Shown here in pieces: positions 16,045-25,476 of a stretch of 35,865 nt of DNA. A program made the translations under genes and the position numbers. Location: NCBI GenBank assembly GCA_027577415.1, contig JANBQS010000103.1:1-35865 (forward strand), written 5' to 3'. How positions within the stretch are numbered: position 1 is the first letter of the stretch; the number at the start of each line of letters is the position of its first letter. Under the pieces are notes generated by a model. The model saw only the letters and a list, made by a program, of their open reading frames with translations, was not told the origin of the DNA and searched no databases. This DNA is from Coemansia sp. RSA 922 (taxonomy: Eukaryota; Kickxellomycota; Kickxellomycetes; Kickxellales; Kickxellaceae).

Positions 16045-17859
16045 CTATGTTCTTTGAAATACAATGACTCGCAAGAATCCCTGGCTGTCTTTGAACGCAC
16101 CAACTTCTTTCCAATCGTCAAATATGCGTCGTACTCCACGCTCCATATCCTTGCCAATCTCAAAGCCAATACACCCATCCAGTGCCAGTACTTCTGGGTT
16201 GGTGGCAAGTGAAGCGTGGATGGCTCGATATGCCTGATATCCGCCGTCGCCAGCCACCAGTGCCAGCGAGGGCTCGTGTCCAATGGTGTTTTGCATACGA
16301 GCAGCCTTTCCTGGCGATATGTAGGGCGGGTTGCAAGTAATAAAGTCAAATGGTCCCTCTGCCAAAACGCTCCCGTCAGCGGTAAACCCCTCGAAACTGC
16401 CATGAAACATTGCCGAGCGATCTTCTAGTCCATGTAGTTGGCTGTTGGCTCGGGCCACAACCAATGCAGGCTCGCTAATGTCCACTCCAACGCCGCGCGC
16501 ATTGGGCATAGCCAAAAGCAAGGACAGCAATATACACCCACTGCCAGTTCCCAGATCCAGGACCCTGGTCATAGTGCGAGTATCAGTGCTGCGCAAGATC
16601 TCAACCGCTGCGTCAACCAGGGTCTCAGTGCTCGGCCGTGGAATGAGCGTGTCGGGCGTAACGCGAAACTTGTGTCCACAGAACTGCTTCACTCCAGTAA
16701 CATAGGCAGCAGGCCTGTCCCCAGCTAATGTCACATCGCTCGCAGAAGTAACAGACGCAGACGACGAGAGTTCATTTCCCAAGTCGGGCGAGTCGCTAAT
16801 AGTGCCAAGCTCATCGATCTCGGACTGCGCCCTAAGCTGCCTCTTATCATAGAACCGCTCCTCACGCTCGCAAACAGCCAGCAGCTTTGGCGGTATATCC
16901 ACAGTGACCGACACTTGCTGTCCATTATAAGCTAGCGAGGGCATGTCGATGCTTACATACGCCAGTAGCGCACCCTTGTCCTTGTGGTTTGGCAATAGTC
17001 GAGTGTAGTTTTGCGATCCAGCGATCGGGTACCCAAGCGTAAACATAAAGCGTCGCAAAACTAGATTTGGACTTGTTGCGCGCGACACAGTTGCCCTGAC
17101 TGCCGAGATATGGCCCGAGCTCGAGCTCTTGACAACAGAGTCGACTTTTGCATTAACATGGCTAAAAATATCGACGGGAAAGTGGTTGTAAAGGCACCAC
17201 TTTTTGAAAACCTCCATATCGGGAATATTCACATCGCCGACAAAGCTGTCAATGCGGCTCTGCGGTACATTGCCGTGGCACAGGGCGTATATTCCAAACT
17301 TTACCTGGCCATTTGCGATATCCCTAGCAACTTTGTCGCGGAGCTCCTCTGTCGCGGCTACGATAACCAGACTGCGCACGCCCTTTTCGACTTCATTCAC
17401 TGCAAACCAGGGCACAACACGTCCATCGTCCAAGCAAGCACCGTGGTTATCAGGGAGATCAGCCAGCATTATCAGTGCTGGTGCCGCCCACTCGACGTCA
17501 GGCCAAATGACACCCGGTGCCTTTAATAGTATTGCCAGACCAGGCTCGCTGTATTTAAGCTCGACATCCAGGCTATGCAGGCGACTTTTAATGGCATGAG
17601 CGATGTTGACCTCTACACGTACGCGGTCGCCGTCTACCAGCTGATGTGAGTCAAGCACGCCTTGTCCGTTTACTAGGACTCGCTTTTCTCGCATCGCAGT
17701 AATGGCATCGGCACGGATCATAAATACGTCGCGGAACTCCTGGCTAATGTAGTTGCGCAGCTTGGTGCCTACATAGTCTGCACTGACTATTCGCTCCCTG
17801 ACTAGGGTCATGGCGTCCATTCTGCGTCTGAATTGGCGGCAAATTAAGCTAAAGCGCAT
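16045..17859 (-). CDS. Fusion: S4 + degenerate RluA-type pseudouridine synthase + PrmC/HemK methyltransferase
   Basis: 604 residues. Residues about 30-85 form an S4 RNA-binding domain (YISQEF...VLVNGQGVLDSHQLVDGDRV). Residues about 98-330 follow the RluA fold: ILLKAPGVIW, then the catalytic-motif position, then VKFGIYALCHGNVP, then RRFMFTLGYPIAGSQNY. Where active enzymes have RLDxxTSG this protein has NEVEKGVRS (about 154-162), so the catalytic Asp is absent. Residues about 384-604 are a PrmC/HemK domain: FRVTPDTLIPRPSTE, SAM motif VLDLGTGSG (433-441) and catalytic NPPY (510-513). That domain N5-methylates the GGQ glutamine of release factors. The basic N-terminus could target mitochondria, where the fungal PrmC homologue Mtq1 acts. 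Internal Met14 or Met17 are alternative starts. Confidence 0.85.
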   Translation of the reverse strand: MRFSLICRQFRRRMDAMTLVRERIVSADYVGTKLRNYISQEFRDVFMIRADAITAMREKRVLVNGQGVLDSHQLVDGDRVRVEVNIAHAIKSRLHSLDVELKYSEPGLAILLKAPGVIWPDVEWAAPALIMLADLPDNHGACLDDGRVVPWFAVNEVEKGVRSLVIVAATEELRDKVARDIANGQVKFGIYALCHGNVPQSRIDSFVGDVNIPDMEVFKKWCLYNHFPVDIFSHVNAKVDSVVKSSSSGHISAVRATVSRATSPNLVLRRFMFTLGYPIAGSQNYTRLLPNHKDKGALLAYVSIDMPSLAYNGQQVSVTVDIPPKLLAVCEREERFYDKRQLRAQSEIDELGTISDSPDLGNELSSSASVTSASDVTLAGDRPAAYVTGVKQFCGHKFRVTPDTLIPRPSTETLVDAAVEILRSTDTRTMTRVLDLGTGSGCILLSLLLAMPNARGVGVDISEPALVVARANSQLHGLEDRSAMFHGSFEGFTADGSVLAEGPFDFITCNPPYISPGKAARMQNTIGHEPSLALVAGDGGYQAYRAIHASLATNPEVLALDGCIGFEIGKDMERGVRRIFDDWKEVGAFKDSQGFLRVIVFQRT

Positions 17860-18079
17860 ACAAATTACAAACTAAGAGAACAGAAAAAAACACAAAGTCC
17901 TGTCCGGCACTTTCTTTGTACACCTGTGGTCTATTGGTTTGCATGACTCGATTGATCGGCTCATCTGATCTAAACCGACAAAAAAAAAATTAAAGTGTCT
18001 TCAGCTTTTTTTGTTCAGTAAACTTTGCATTTCTACTAATTTCCTTTTTTTTTCATATACATACTAGAGATACAAACAA
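17860..18079. promoter_or_regulatory. Bidirectional promoter: methyltransferase fusion / UTP23
   Basis: A 220-bp spacer between divergent genes. An inverted CCAAT box (ATTGG, 17933-17937) and a T-rich leader before the UTP23 ATG are visible. Confidence 0.45.
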
Positions 18080-19009
18080 ATGCGTGCTAAGCGGGCAAAA
18101 TCGTATCGCAAGGCGATGCAATTCTACCAGCAGGCGTTTGGATTCCGTGAACCTTACCAAATCCTAGTCAGTCCCGATTTTATTCTCGCCGGAGTATCCA
18201 AACAACTTCCCGTAAAAGCCCGACTAGAAGAAGCCGTCCAAGGCCAAGCAAAGTTCTTAGTAACTCATTGCGGCATCAGCGAACTACTCAAAACCAGCAG
18301 CGACTTTCGCGCTCAAGCCATTACAGCCTCGAAGGAATTCGAGAAACGGCGGTGCCCCCACCAAGAACCCATCGCAGGCCTAGATTGTATTCGAGAGATC
18401 ATGGGCGATGAGAATAAGAACAACTACTGTATTGCCGTACAAGACGATGAATTGCGAGCCAAGCTGAGGACTGTCCCTGGTGTACCGATCCTCCATGTAA
18501 AGCAGAGCGTCGTGGTGTTGGAGCGCAAATCGCAGGTGGCAAAGGACGCTAGTAAAAAGATGGAGCAGGATAAATTGGGACTGACAGAGTTGGAGAGATC
18601 GATGTTGAGAGCGGTTAAGAAGCAGGCGAATGAGGGAAAGAACGAAAAACGTAAGAAGAAAAAGAAAACTGCTGGTCCAAAGGGCCCGAATCCCTTGTCC
18701 ATTAAAAAGGCGGCCAAGAAACCACAGGCGGCCAAGACGACAAAATCGCAGGCCAGCAAATCGGGTCAACAGGAGAAGAGCGTTGGCAGCGCTCCGGCTA
18801 CGACACATGTAATGGCTACGTCAGGGACTAAGCGGCCACGGTCAGAGGGCGATAGCAGCGCGCCGGCTAAAAAGGCAACAACCGCCTCTGGAGATCCCAC
18901 AGCCAGCGGGGACGGCGTAAAGCACAAGCGTAAGCGGAACCGCTCAGCCAAGAATCGGGGCACAGCGAACGATTCAACCGCTGCTTCCCAGACAGCACCA
19001 TCCAGCTAA
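18080..19009 (+). CDS. UTP23: rRNA-processing protein Utp23
   Basis: 309 residues. The N-terminus MRAKRAKSYRKAMQFY.QAFGFREPYQIL is the signature start of Utp23. A PIN-like domain follows, with a zinc site formed by Cys92, His94 and Cys103 (RRCPHQEPIAGLDCI) plus a further Cys, probably 64. The segment NNYCIAVQDDELRAKLRTVPGVPILHV (116-140, quoted in part) is the family's second PIN half. The C-terminal 140 residues are a lysine-rich disordered tail, typical of nucleolar proteins. Utp23 acts in the SSU processome during 18S rRNA maturation and snR30 release. Length is close to the yeast and human proteins. Confidence 0.9.
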   Translation: MRAKRAKSYRKAMQFYQQAFGFREPYQILVSPDFILAGVSKQLPVKARLEEAVQGQAKFLVTHCGISELLKTSSDFRAQAITASKEFEKRRCPHQEPIAGLDCIREIMGDENKNNYCIAVQDDELRAKLRTVPGVPILHVKQSVVVLERKSQVAKDASKKMEQDKLGLTELERSMLRAVKKQANEGKNEKRKKKKKTAGPKGPNPLSIKKAAKKPQAAKTTKSQASKSGQQEKSVGSAPATTHVMATSGTKRPRSEGDSSAPAKKATTASGDPTASGDGVKHKRKRNRSAKNRGTANDSTAASQTAPSS

Positions 19010-19092
19010 ACTTTCTTTTGGTTTAAAATTTTTTTTGATATTAAACATACACTAGTAAATCTACGCTGTCGTTCAGACACCCCCCGCTGTCC

Positions 19093-19707
19093 CTATGTGC
19101 TATTAGCAGTTCCATGCTCCAGTTTAGAGATCTCAGCGAGCAGTTGGCAGTTAGCGACCTGGATCTCAATACACTGGCGTACGCCCTCCTCCCACCTACT
19201 CTCCAGATCACGCAACTTGACACCAGCCTCGACTTGTTCATACTTTCTAGCCTTATTCAGATCCACGCCCGTCCGTTTATATCCATCAGTAGCATTTTCA
19301 ATAACGGCCAACATCCTTTCCTTTTGAAAATTGCTTAGTTTCCAAGCATTAGCGCCAAACTGCTGCAATAACTCAAGGTTAACCAGTCGGATACTCTGGT
19401 GCTCCAACTGCGATGCCGCATTGTCGCTAGCCCACTGCCATTCGTCAATGTTTGCCTCTTTGGGTGCTTCCAGTTTGTACCGATCAATGTCGAATGGTGG
19501 TAGTGGGCGGCCCGATTTGACTCGCTCGTATTCTTTGCGTAGGAGCTCGCTGTTCTTGAATAGGGATGTGGATCGTGGAATGGCGGGCGGCGACATGCGT
19601 CCCATTTCTTCTTGGATCATTTCTAGGACTTGTGAGCGTATCGCTGGATCATCGTATTCCTTGTCGATATACGGAAGAGAGTCCAAGTCTGCGCCATGAC
19701 CGTCCAT
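19093..19707 (-). CDS. Pre-mRNA-splicing factor SPF27 (BCAS2/Cwf7)
   Basis: 204 residues. The N-terminal LDSLPYIDKEYDDP and the following RPLPPFDIDRYKLEAP segment are diagnostic of the BCAS2 family. The C-terminal half is a long coiled coil (about 110-200; LEHQSIRLVNLELLQQFG). The protein is a subunit of the Prp19/NineTeen complex, needed for spliceosome activation. Its 3' end converges on UTP23 with a gap of 83 bp. Confidence 0.9.
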   Translation of the reverse strand: MDGHGADLDSLPYIDKEYDDPAIRSQVLEMIQEEMGRMSPPAIPRSTSLFKNSELLRKEYERVKSGRPLPPFDIDRYKLEAPKEANIDEWQWASDNAASQLEHQSIRLVNLELLQQFGANAWKLSNFQKERMLAVIENATDGYKRTGVDLNKARKYEQVEAGVKLRDLESRWEEGVRQCIEIQVANCQLLAEISKLEHGTANST

Positions 19708-19929
19708 GTGTGTGTTTTAAGGAAAAGTAATAAAAAGAGGATATTGGTATTCACAATTGCTCATAATAACTACATTGATTTTTTTTTTTAGAAATAACTC
19801 TCGGAGAATATAAAAGTTCAACAAGCTATTTCATAACTACGGAGCAGTCACATGTTGCACAGGTATAGTCACATTTGGATAAAAAAAAAAGATGTTGTGG
19901 ATTAAGATAGAAGAGTATATTCCAAGATG

Positions 19930-21028
19930 CTAGTGCACGGGCCTCCGCTGCGGTACTGTTTGCTGCTTACTCGCCTCTTCGAGTTTCAAATTCATTGCTT
20001 CTCGCATAAGGCGCGCCTTATCTAGTCTCGTCTGAACCAAACCGCTACCTGGTACTCTGGGCTCATCCGCATTGCCCAGTGTGCGCGAGGAAGGAGCCGG
20101 AATGTGCGAAGATTCAGCGCCGCCATTAGCATACGACATTGGCACCTTGGGGCTGGCAATGGGCCGGCTGCGCATGGCACGCGAGTGTACAGTTGCATAC
20201 TGGCTGCTAGCATTAAGCAAGGGCGTGACTTTGGTGCGGGCGCCAGCCAGCCTAGTCTCGAGATCCTTGACGCGAGACATAATATTGTTGACCAGCTGGT
20301 CCGAATTGTCCGCAGCTCCGCTGCCATTGACCGACGTTCTCAGAATGCCGCCGTTCTGCGGTACCACGCGGCTACTGCGTCCACGCACGACGTTGAGTTC
20401 GAGATTCAGGTCTTTGAGCTCGTCCTTTAGCCGCTGTACCTCGTCCACCAATATCTTCTTTGTCTGTACCTCGCCCATGAGATGAGAGTTTTGCTCTATT
20501 GCCCGATTCAGCCGTCCCTCCATAGCCTGCATTGACGATTTTGCTGCCCGCTCGTTGCGCTCCAGGTCGTCATTATCCTGCTCGAGTTCGCGCGTGCGGC
20601 TCTTATAAAACTCCTGCTGCGAGCGTACAAACTGCAACTCCCGCTCAATCGACGCCAGGTCTTCGCCGGCCTTTAGTTGTGCCCGCTGGTACTTTTCCTT
20701 TAAACTCTCCAAGTCAAAGTTGCATTTGTCGTACTTTGCCCGTAATTCGGAGTTTGTGGCCTCCAGCCGGCTGATTTCCTTCTCTAGTTCCATTTCTAGC
20801 TCCGCTGACTGTACTTGGAAGTCGGCAAGTGCGTCCTCTCTGTCCATCAGGCGGTCGCGTAAGTTGAACGTCGTGTTGCGCCAGTACTCTAGCTCGTCCT
20901 CTGGCGAGTCAAACGTTCTATGTGAAATGAAGGACGGCACTTGGCGTAGTTAGCCAAATAGCTCAGCAAGAAAAGAATGGACAGCCCGACTCTTTCGGAG
21001 TGTATACTTACTGTGGGTCGTCATCCAT
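19930..21028 (-). CDS. NudE/NDE1-like dynein regulator, two exons
   Basis: Spliced protein of 334 residues. Exon 1 is 21012-21028 (17 nt, MDDDPQ start); the intron is 20918-21011 (94 bp, GTAAGT...TAG, with a CTAAC branch site about 30 bp from the acceptor); exon 2 is 19930-20917. Splicing yields QTFDSPEDELEYWRN, which matches the NDE1 N-terminus (KTF.S.EEE..YWK). A continuous coiled coil follows (about 15-185), with the NudE core LQFVRSQQEFYKSRTRELEQ and DDLERNERAAKSS. The C-terminus is disordered and basic. NudE links Lis1 to cytoplasmic dynein, so nuclear migration and hyphal transport are expected roles. An unspliced start at 20940 (MPSFISH) is less likely. Confidence 0.88.
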
Positions 21029-21276
21029 GTCTAGCAAATTGGAAAAAAAAAAAAAATTAAAGAGAGGAAAATATTAAATTGGGCACCGAGTAGTGAAAGA
21101 AAGGCGAGGCGCTTCGGTATTTTCGATTTGCACCACAAGCAAACATTCTGGATTGACCAATCACCATCGCTACACGTGAGAGATCCAACACTGACTTGCA
21201 CGACGAAACACACGTTTTGCAAAGCATGAGGAGGCTTGGAAATCCCTTGGGCCGGCCCTCCTTCCGCATCAATTAG

Positions 21277-22458
21277 TCAATTGTCGTTGGGACCTGCTTT
21301 GTTTTTCTTTTTCGCGAGGAACAACGCCGCCAGCCTTCGTCGCTTAGCCTGCACATCAGCCACGTCATTGGTCTGGTTGCCGGTCTCGCCCCCTTGCACC
21401 GCCCTAGTATCAACATCTTGCCGACTACAAGCGGCCAAGGCCTCATCGACAATGGCCGAGTCCACGCCATTGATACAACAGTCTCGGCGAAAGCAATAAT
21501 AGGAATTTAGCTCGTCTGCTGGCGACAAAAAGGAATATGCTGGCGAAGTGGCCTTTTCGTCACACAGCTTTTGCTCCAGTCTATCTGGCGCCGGAGATTT
21601 GGCCACCAGGGCCGCGACTCTATCGATGAGCATGCGAGCGTCGTGGGATGCAGGTATACGGACATCCTTTGGAACTTCTAGTACAGGGCTTTCCGCTGGG
21701 CCATTGTTTGTGTCTTCCACAGAAGCATGCAGTTCGCTGTTGTCTGGCAGGTCCACGGGTGAAGCCGACCCGGATTCTGAGTCTGAATCGCTATTGTATC
21801 CATATAGCCCGGCCTGCATGAGCCAGCGCAAGTGCAAGTAGAATGCGTGCAATGGGCTAGCGCGATTGAGGAACTCGAAATCGCTGTTACTCGCCTGGCG
21901 ACCCTGAATGACAATCTCCATTCTATCCGCCATATCCGCCAGTTGATTAGAAATAAACTGTGCCGTGCTTTCAATGATATCAAAGTGTCGCTGGGACTCG
22001 GGTATGATCATACCGTCAGGGACAGCGAATGAAAGCACGAGTGGAGGAGGCGGAGAAGGCGAAGGTGGAGCCGCGACAATCGGGTCATCGCATGTGTCCT
22101 CTTCATTAGCCGCCAGTGTGGCAAACCGCTGTTCGTTAAGCTCCGGATCAGGCAGCTCGCTGATGGGTTCAGAGCCAGCTATATTGGCAATCGTTGATGG
22201 AGAGAGCAAATGCCGGATATCGTACCGGTCAACTTGTATCTGCGACCCGTCGCTCAGTGGGAGGTCAAGCAGGCTGATTTTGTCGCCAACTGGTTCAGAT
22301 CTCGTAAACAGTCGAGCGGCGTAGCCAAAGACCATTAGGTTTTGCAAGTGGTCTTCAGTACCATCGTTTTCGCCGGCCATAAACTCGGAACCATGTCTTT
22401 GTCGCTTGCCTCGCATCCACTGCTGCCTCGCCTGCTGCCTAATTTTGTGCGCGTTCAT
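21277..22458 (-). CDS. SWAP/SURP-domain splicing regulator (SFSWAP-like)
   Basis: 393 residues. The N-terminal region LMVFGYAARLFTRSEPVGDK...VDRYDIRHLL (about 41-85) is the DRY_EERY domain of suppressor-of-white-apricot proteins. One SURP module lies at about 158-216 (IIESTAQFISNQLADM...FEFLNRASPLHAFYLHL) and a weaker second at about 275-335 (IDRVAALVAKSP...YSFLSPADELNSYYCFR). The C-terminus ends in AKRRRLAALFLAKKKNK, as in SFSWAP/CLASRP relatives, but the long RS domain of animal proteins is absent. Likely role: RNA-bound regulator of alternative splicing in the nucleus. Confidence 0.75.
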   Translation of the reverse strand: MNAHKIRQQARQQWMRGKRQRHGSEFMAGENDGTEDHLQNLMVFGYAARLFTRSEPVGDKISLLDLPLSDGSQIQVDRYDIRHLLSPSTIANIAGSEPISELPDPELNEQRFATLAANEEDTCDDPIVAAPPSPSPPPPLVLSFAVPDGMIIPESQRHFDIIESTAQFISNQLADMADRMEIVIQGRQASNSDFEFLNRASPLHAFYLHLRWLMQAGLYGYNSDSDSESGSASPVDLPDNSELHASVEDTNNGPAESPVLEVPKDVRIPASHDARMLIDRVAALVAKSPAPDRLEQKLCDEKATSPAYSFLSPADELNSYYCFRRDCCINGVDSAIVDEALAACSRQDVDTRAVQGGETGNQTNDVADVQAKRRRLAALFLAKKKNKAGPNDN

Positions 22459-22624
22459 TATCGTGCATACAATTATAACTTTTAAAAAATACTTTGGACT
22501 TGGCAGATGCAGCGACTGGTCACTCGTTAGAGTAGATTGAAAAAGTCTATGTCATTGCGTGCCTAGTATGGCACACTAAATAGTTTTGGATATGCAGTAC
22601 AAAAAAAACAAATGATGTCAGTTG

Positions 22625-23776
22625 TTATCGCGGCGAGTGGTGGAACGAATTGGACTCTGGAGCCAAGTACTCATCATTGAGAGCTCGATCAATATGACCG
22701 ATATTCTCATTGAGAGATTCTCTGCTCTCTGGAGCAAAGACATGATACGGCATTGGCGAAGAAATCCGAGCCGCCGAGCAAGGTCGAGCCAGCGGCGATC
22801 CCGGACCACACTGCGAATACGGTCGAGTCCCATTGCCAGCAAATTCGCCAGCGAGTCCAAACGAGGAACGCACAACAGCTGGAGACTGTCCGTCTCTTAC
22901 AACAATGACCTGGTTATCATTCTCACTGTCCATGACTTCTCGAGCAAAGCGCGAGCTGTTAACGATACTGTCCAGGTACGCGTCGCCCGTAGTATTAGAC
23001 TGCTTGGTCTCCACGCTTACGCCATACACAAACGACTCGTTTTGTCGCTCGGTGCCAGGTGGCTGCGCGGCAGCATTGGTTAGCGCGTCGACGGAGATAG
23101 CAAGTTCTGAGGGCGATTCAGGCCATACCATGGATTGGGCCGACACATAAGCAGGGTAGTTTGGATTGAGCTCATGAGCGGTAGCCTGAGACGACAACCT
23201 AACTCCCAGTGCGTTAACCGACTCTGCAACTGGGCCTGGTGGCGAACTATACCGGTGAGTGGCCGCAACTGTTTCATACTGACGCCTACTCTTCCCACCT
23301 CTTTGTCTCGTATCGTCACCATGCTCCTCATTAGACTCTTCCTTGGCTCCATAAAACTGCTCGGAGCCCTCACGATACCATCGCGACCAGTTATACAAAA
23401 CGCCGTTCTGCAATGGGACAACTGGTACCCAAGCCACTATCAGGTACACTACACCCAAGGAAACTGTGTATATGCACGCAATAACGTTGTAGAGTGTGTT
23501 GGTATACACGATACACCCAAAGTACGTGAATAAGAGTCCGCGGCCAGTGTATGTAAATAGAAAGCGCGCTTGGGAGTTGAGGAGTCGCGGGGCGCGGAAC
23601 TCGGCCACGAGAAGCGCTAAACTGAGTAGTCCAGTGTAGGCGTGGTATATTATCAGGTTTGTAGGCGATGAGTGGTCGGCGATGTTCACTGCGGCTACAC
23701 TGATGATGGCACCGAACGCTATAGCGTTTAGCAAGTTGAACGCCAGCAGCAGCAAGTATCGGTTTAGATAGCCCAT
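22625..23776 (-). CDS. Tvp15/COPI-associated-type membrane protein with long cytosolic tail
   Basis: 383 residues. Four hydrophobic segments occupy about 5-30, 42-60, 72-92 and 97-120. The loop FRAPRLLNSQARFLFTYTGRG followed by LLFTYFGCIVY fits the COPI-associated (Tvp15) Golgi membrane protein family. The remaining 250 residues are polar, disordered and Ser/Pro-rich, much longer than yeast Tvp15 (about 140 residues). A late-Golgi location is inferred from the family only. Confidence 0.55.
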   Translation of the reverse strand: MGYLNRYLLLLAFNLLNAIAFGAIISVAAVNIADHSSPTNLIIYHAYTGLLSLALLVAEFRAPRLLNSQARFLFTYTGRGLLFTYFGCIVYTNTLYNVIACIYTVSLGVVYLIVAWVPVVPLQNGVLYNWSRWYREGSEQFYGAKEESNEEHGDDTRQRGGKSRRQYETVAATHRYSSPPGPVAESVNALGVRLSSQATAHELNPNYPAYVSAQSMVWPESPSELAISVDALTNAAAQPPGTERQNESFVYGVSVETKQSNTTGDAYLDSIVNSSRFAREVMDSENDNQVIVVRDGQSPAVVRSSFGLAGEFAGNGTRPYSQCGPGSPLARPCSAARISSPMPYHVFAPESRESLNENIGHIDRALNDEYLAPESNSFHHSPR

Positions 23777-24137
23777 CGCATGCCTGTGTTCAAGAGTGAT
23801 ATACAGACGCTCAAATTCTAAAGAAAGTAAGAGGTAAAGCGCTATGCAAGAGAGAGGAAGAAGAATATTGTTATTTTTTGGTGGTTAAATAAAGGCGAAA
23901 GCGAGTCTCGAAGCACGAGTAATTTCACTTCGGGGACCTAATTATGGACTGATGACCTTTTGGGATTTGCGTCTACTCTGCCATTATCAACGATTTAGTG
24001 TAATTTTCTAGATTCTAAAACTAACTAATAGAAGCGCACTGGCAAAGGACCACATATTGAAAATTACCGAATCAAACAGTGCTCACTAGAGTATAACAAC
24101 TTTCAGGATCTATGTGTGCCCAATAGTTGTCAGTCAT
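23777..24137. other. Spacer at the edge of the second family array
   Basis: No coding sequence seen. It holds the 5' region of the membrane-protein gene and the 3' flank of the family gene at 24138. A segment GAATCAAACAGTGCTCACTAGAGT (about 24068) recurs in modified form near 25795, again as family 3' flank. Confidence 0.4.
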
Positions 24138-24581
24138 CTACTTGTACTTAAGTATTGCTGTCATCTCGTGTTCATCTAGTTCTCCATTCCGGTAACGCAT
24201 TAGTGTATCTCCTATATGTGCAATTGTTTGATACTCAGTCCAGCCTCCCTTTATAAATTCAGCTTTTTGTGAGTCCCAAGTACTTCCATGGGAAACCAAA
24301 AAGTATGTAGGGTCTGATAATCTGGTCTGACTAGGAGCTGTCCCATCTAAACTCGGTTTCTTTCTCACGCTTGTGTTGTATTTGTATACAATACCATTGG
24401 TTGCAATATAAACTGCCTTGTTATCTGTGCTAAAACCCTCATCCTTATACTTATAATTATCCCAGATATATTTTGCAGCTGAGTAAACATCTTTCATGTC
24501 AGCATGGTGGGGTTGGAGTTGGACAAGTTGGTAGCCATCATCTGTACCTTTTTTGGTATGAAAAACAACTGGATACTCCAT
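24138..24581 (-). CDS. Small-protein family member 4 (147 aa)
   Basis: 147 residues from the ATG at 24579-24581 (MEYPVVFHTKK). Landmarks: HHADMKDVYSAAKYIWDNY (about 26-44), VYIATNGIVYKYN (about 57-69), LSDPTYFLVSHGSTWD (about 88-103), then GGWTEYQTIAHIGDTL and a final HEMTAILKYK. An in-frame ATG at 24647 would add a hydrophobic 22-residue leader resembling a signal peptide. I reject it because the homologous leader is out of frame upstream of member 3. The C-terminal module groups with the two relics at 12561 and 25163. Function unknown. Confidence 0.75.
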   Translation of the reverse strand: MEYPVVFHTKKGTDDGYQLVQLQPHHADMKDVYSAAKYIWDNYKYKDEGFSTDNKAVYIATNGIVYKYNTSVRKKPSLDGTAPSQTRLSDPTYFLVSHGSTWDSQKAEFIKGGWTEYQTIAHIGDTLMRYRNGELDEHEMTAILKYK

Positions 24582-24711
24582 GGCTAATATTTTGCTAGTA
24601 AACTTGGACAAGAATAAAATAAGGGCTAGAGTGTGTTTGATAATCAAAAGAGATGTGGATGTGAGAGTGAAGGAGAGAAAGAAAAGTAAACTGGCGGCCT
24701 TGGGCAGGCCT

Positions 24712-24837
24712 TTTTATACCACGGCAGGAGTGGAGGCAACTAGAAAAAAAAGCAGAAAAGAATAATACTCGAAAAGCCTCTCCCCAACCATTCTATAGTG
24801 GTTGAAAGCAGAAAAGGCAATGTGTCATATTACGTCA
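24712..24837 (-). promoter_or_regulatory. Promoter of family member 4
   Basis: On the minus strand: CRE-like TGACGTAA (24830-24837), the box CTATAGAATGGTTGGGG (about 24782-24798), CTAGTTGCC and GGTATAAAAA (24711-24720). CRE to TATA is 119 bp; TATA to ATG about 137 bp. Confidence 0.6.
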
Positions 24838-25162
24838 TACTTAAAAAGGCTCAAAAGCAGCGCTACTTTCAAAGGTGCTTTTCCCAACCCAGTACAAAGC
24901 CGACAAAGGTGCCCTATGACGAGGGCGTGGTTGCGCACGCCAGCTGCTGCCTCTGCAACAGCAGAAGGCTCACCAGAGCCCAAAAAGTTGCAGAACAAAT
25001 AAAATTTATTGTCTAATCTTAAAATTGACTAATAAAATTGTTCTAGCAAGGGGCTTCATGTTAAAAATTAGTGCATAAAACTGTGCTTAGGTGATGATGG
25101 CATGCTCCAAGAACTATGTTTATTCCCAGTTCTGTAGATTGGAAATGGCTGTGGACAGTCTT

Positions 25163-25363
25163 CTACTTGTTTTTTAGCCATATATTCACCGCCTCTTCAG
25201 TCAGCTCTCTGGTCAGTAAACGTGTTAGTACATCTACTGCATTTTCAATTGTATCATACTCATTTCAGCCTTCCTTTGCAAATTTATCAACATGTGAATT
25301 TCAAGTGTGTCCATTCGCAATCAAAAAGTACGTAGAGCCTGATAGTTTAGTTTGGCAAAGATC
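25163..25363 (-). pseudogene. Small-protein family pseudogene with two in-frame TGA codons
   Basis: 67 codons on the minus strand give LSGSTYFLIANGHT, stop, NSHVDKFAKEG, stop, NEYDTIENAVDVLT and on to a TAG at 25163. Both internal stops are TGA and both align with Trp codons of the intact gene at 24138 (STWDS and GGWTEY). The N-terminal half is not recognisable beyond a weak trace near 25420. A solo LTR sits 114 bp upstream. Closest relative: the fragment at 12561. Confidence 0.8.
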
Positions 25364-25476
25364 ATGTGTTAGAACTTGGCAGATTTTGTCTATAGTGTAG
25401 CCAGAGGCTCCTCATCTACCCAAATTGTTTGCTGTGCTGACAAAAGTTTATTGCCTACAATTTAAAACTAACATAT

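Noticed and set aside
20918..20940. MPSFISH start for NudE
   Set aside because: These codons lie in a GT-AG intron; the spliced form restores the conserved NudE N-terminus.
24582..24647. Hydrophobic N-terminal extension (signal-peptide-like) of family member 4, also in frame upstream of member 2
   Set aside because: The same leader is conserved as DNA upstream of member 3, where it is out of frame with the ORF. It is best read as a shared 5' untranslated leader.
25163..25363. TGA decoded as tryptophan
   Set aside because: Only this truncated copy has TGA at Trp positions. Intact members and the fragment at 12561 use TGG.
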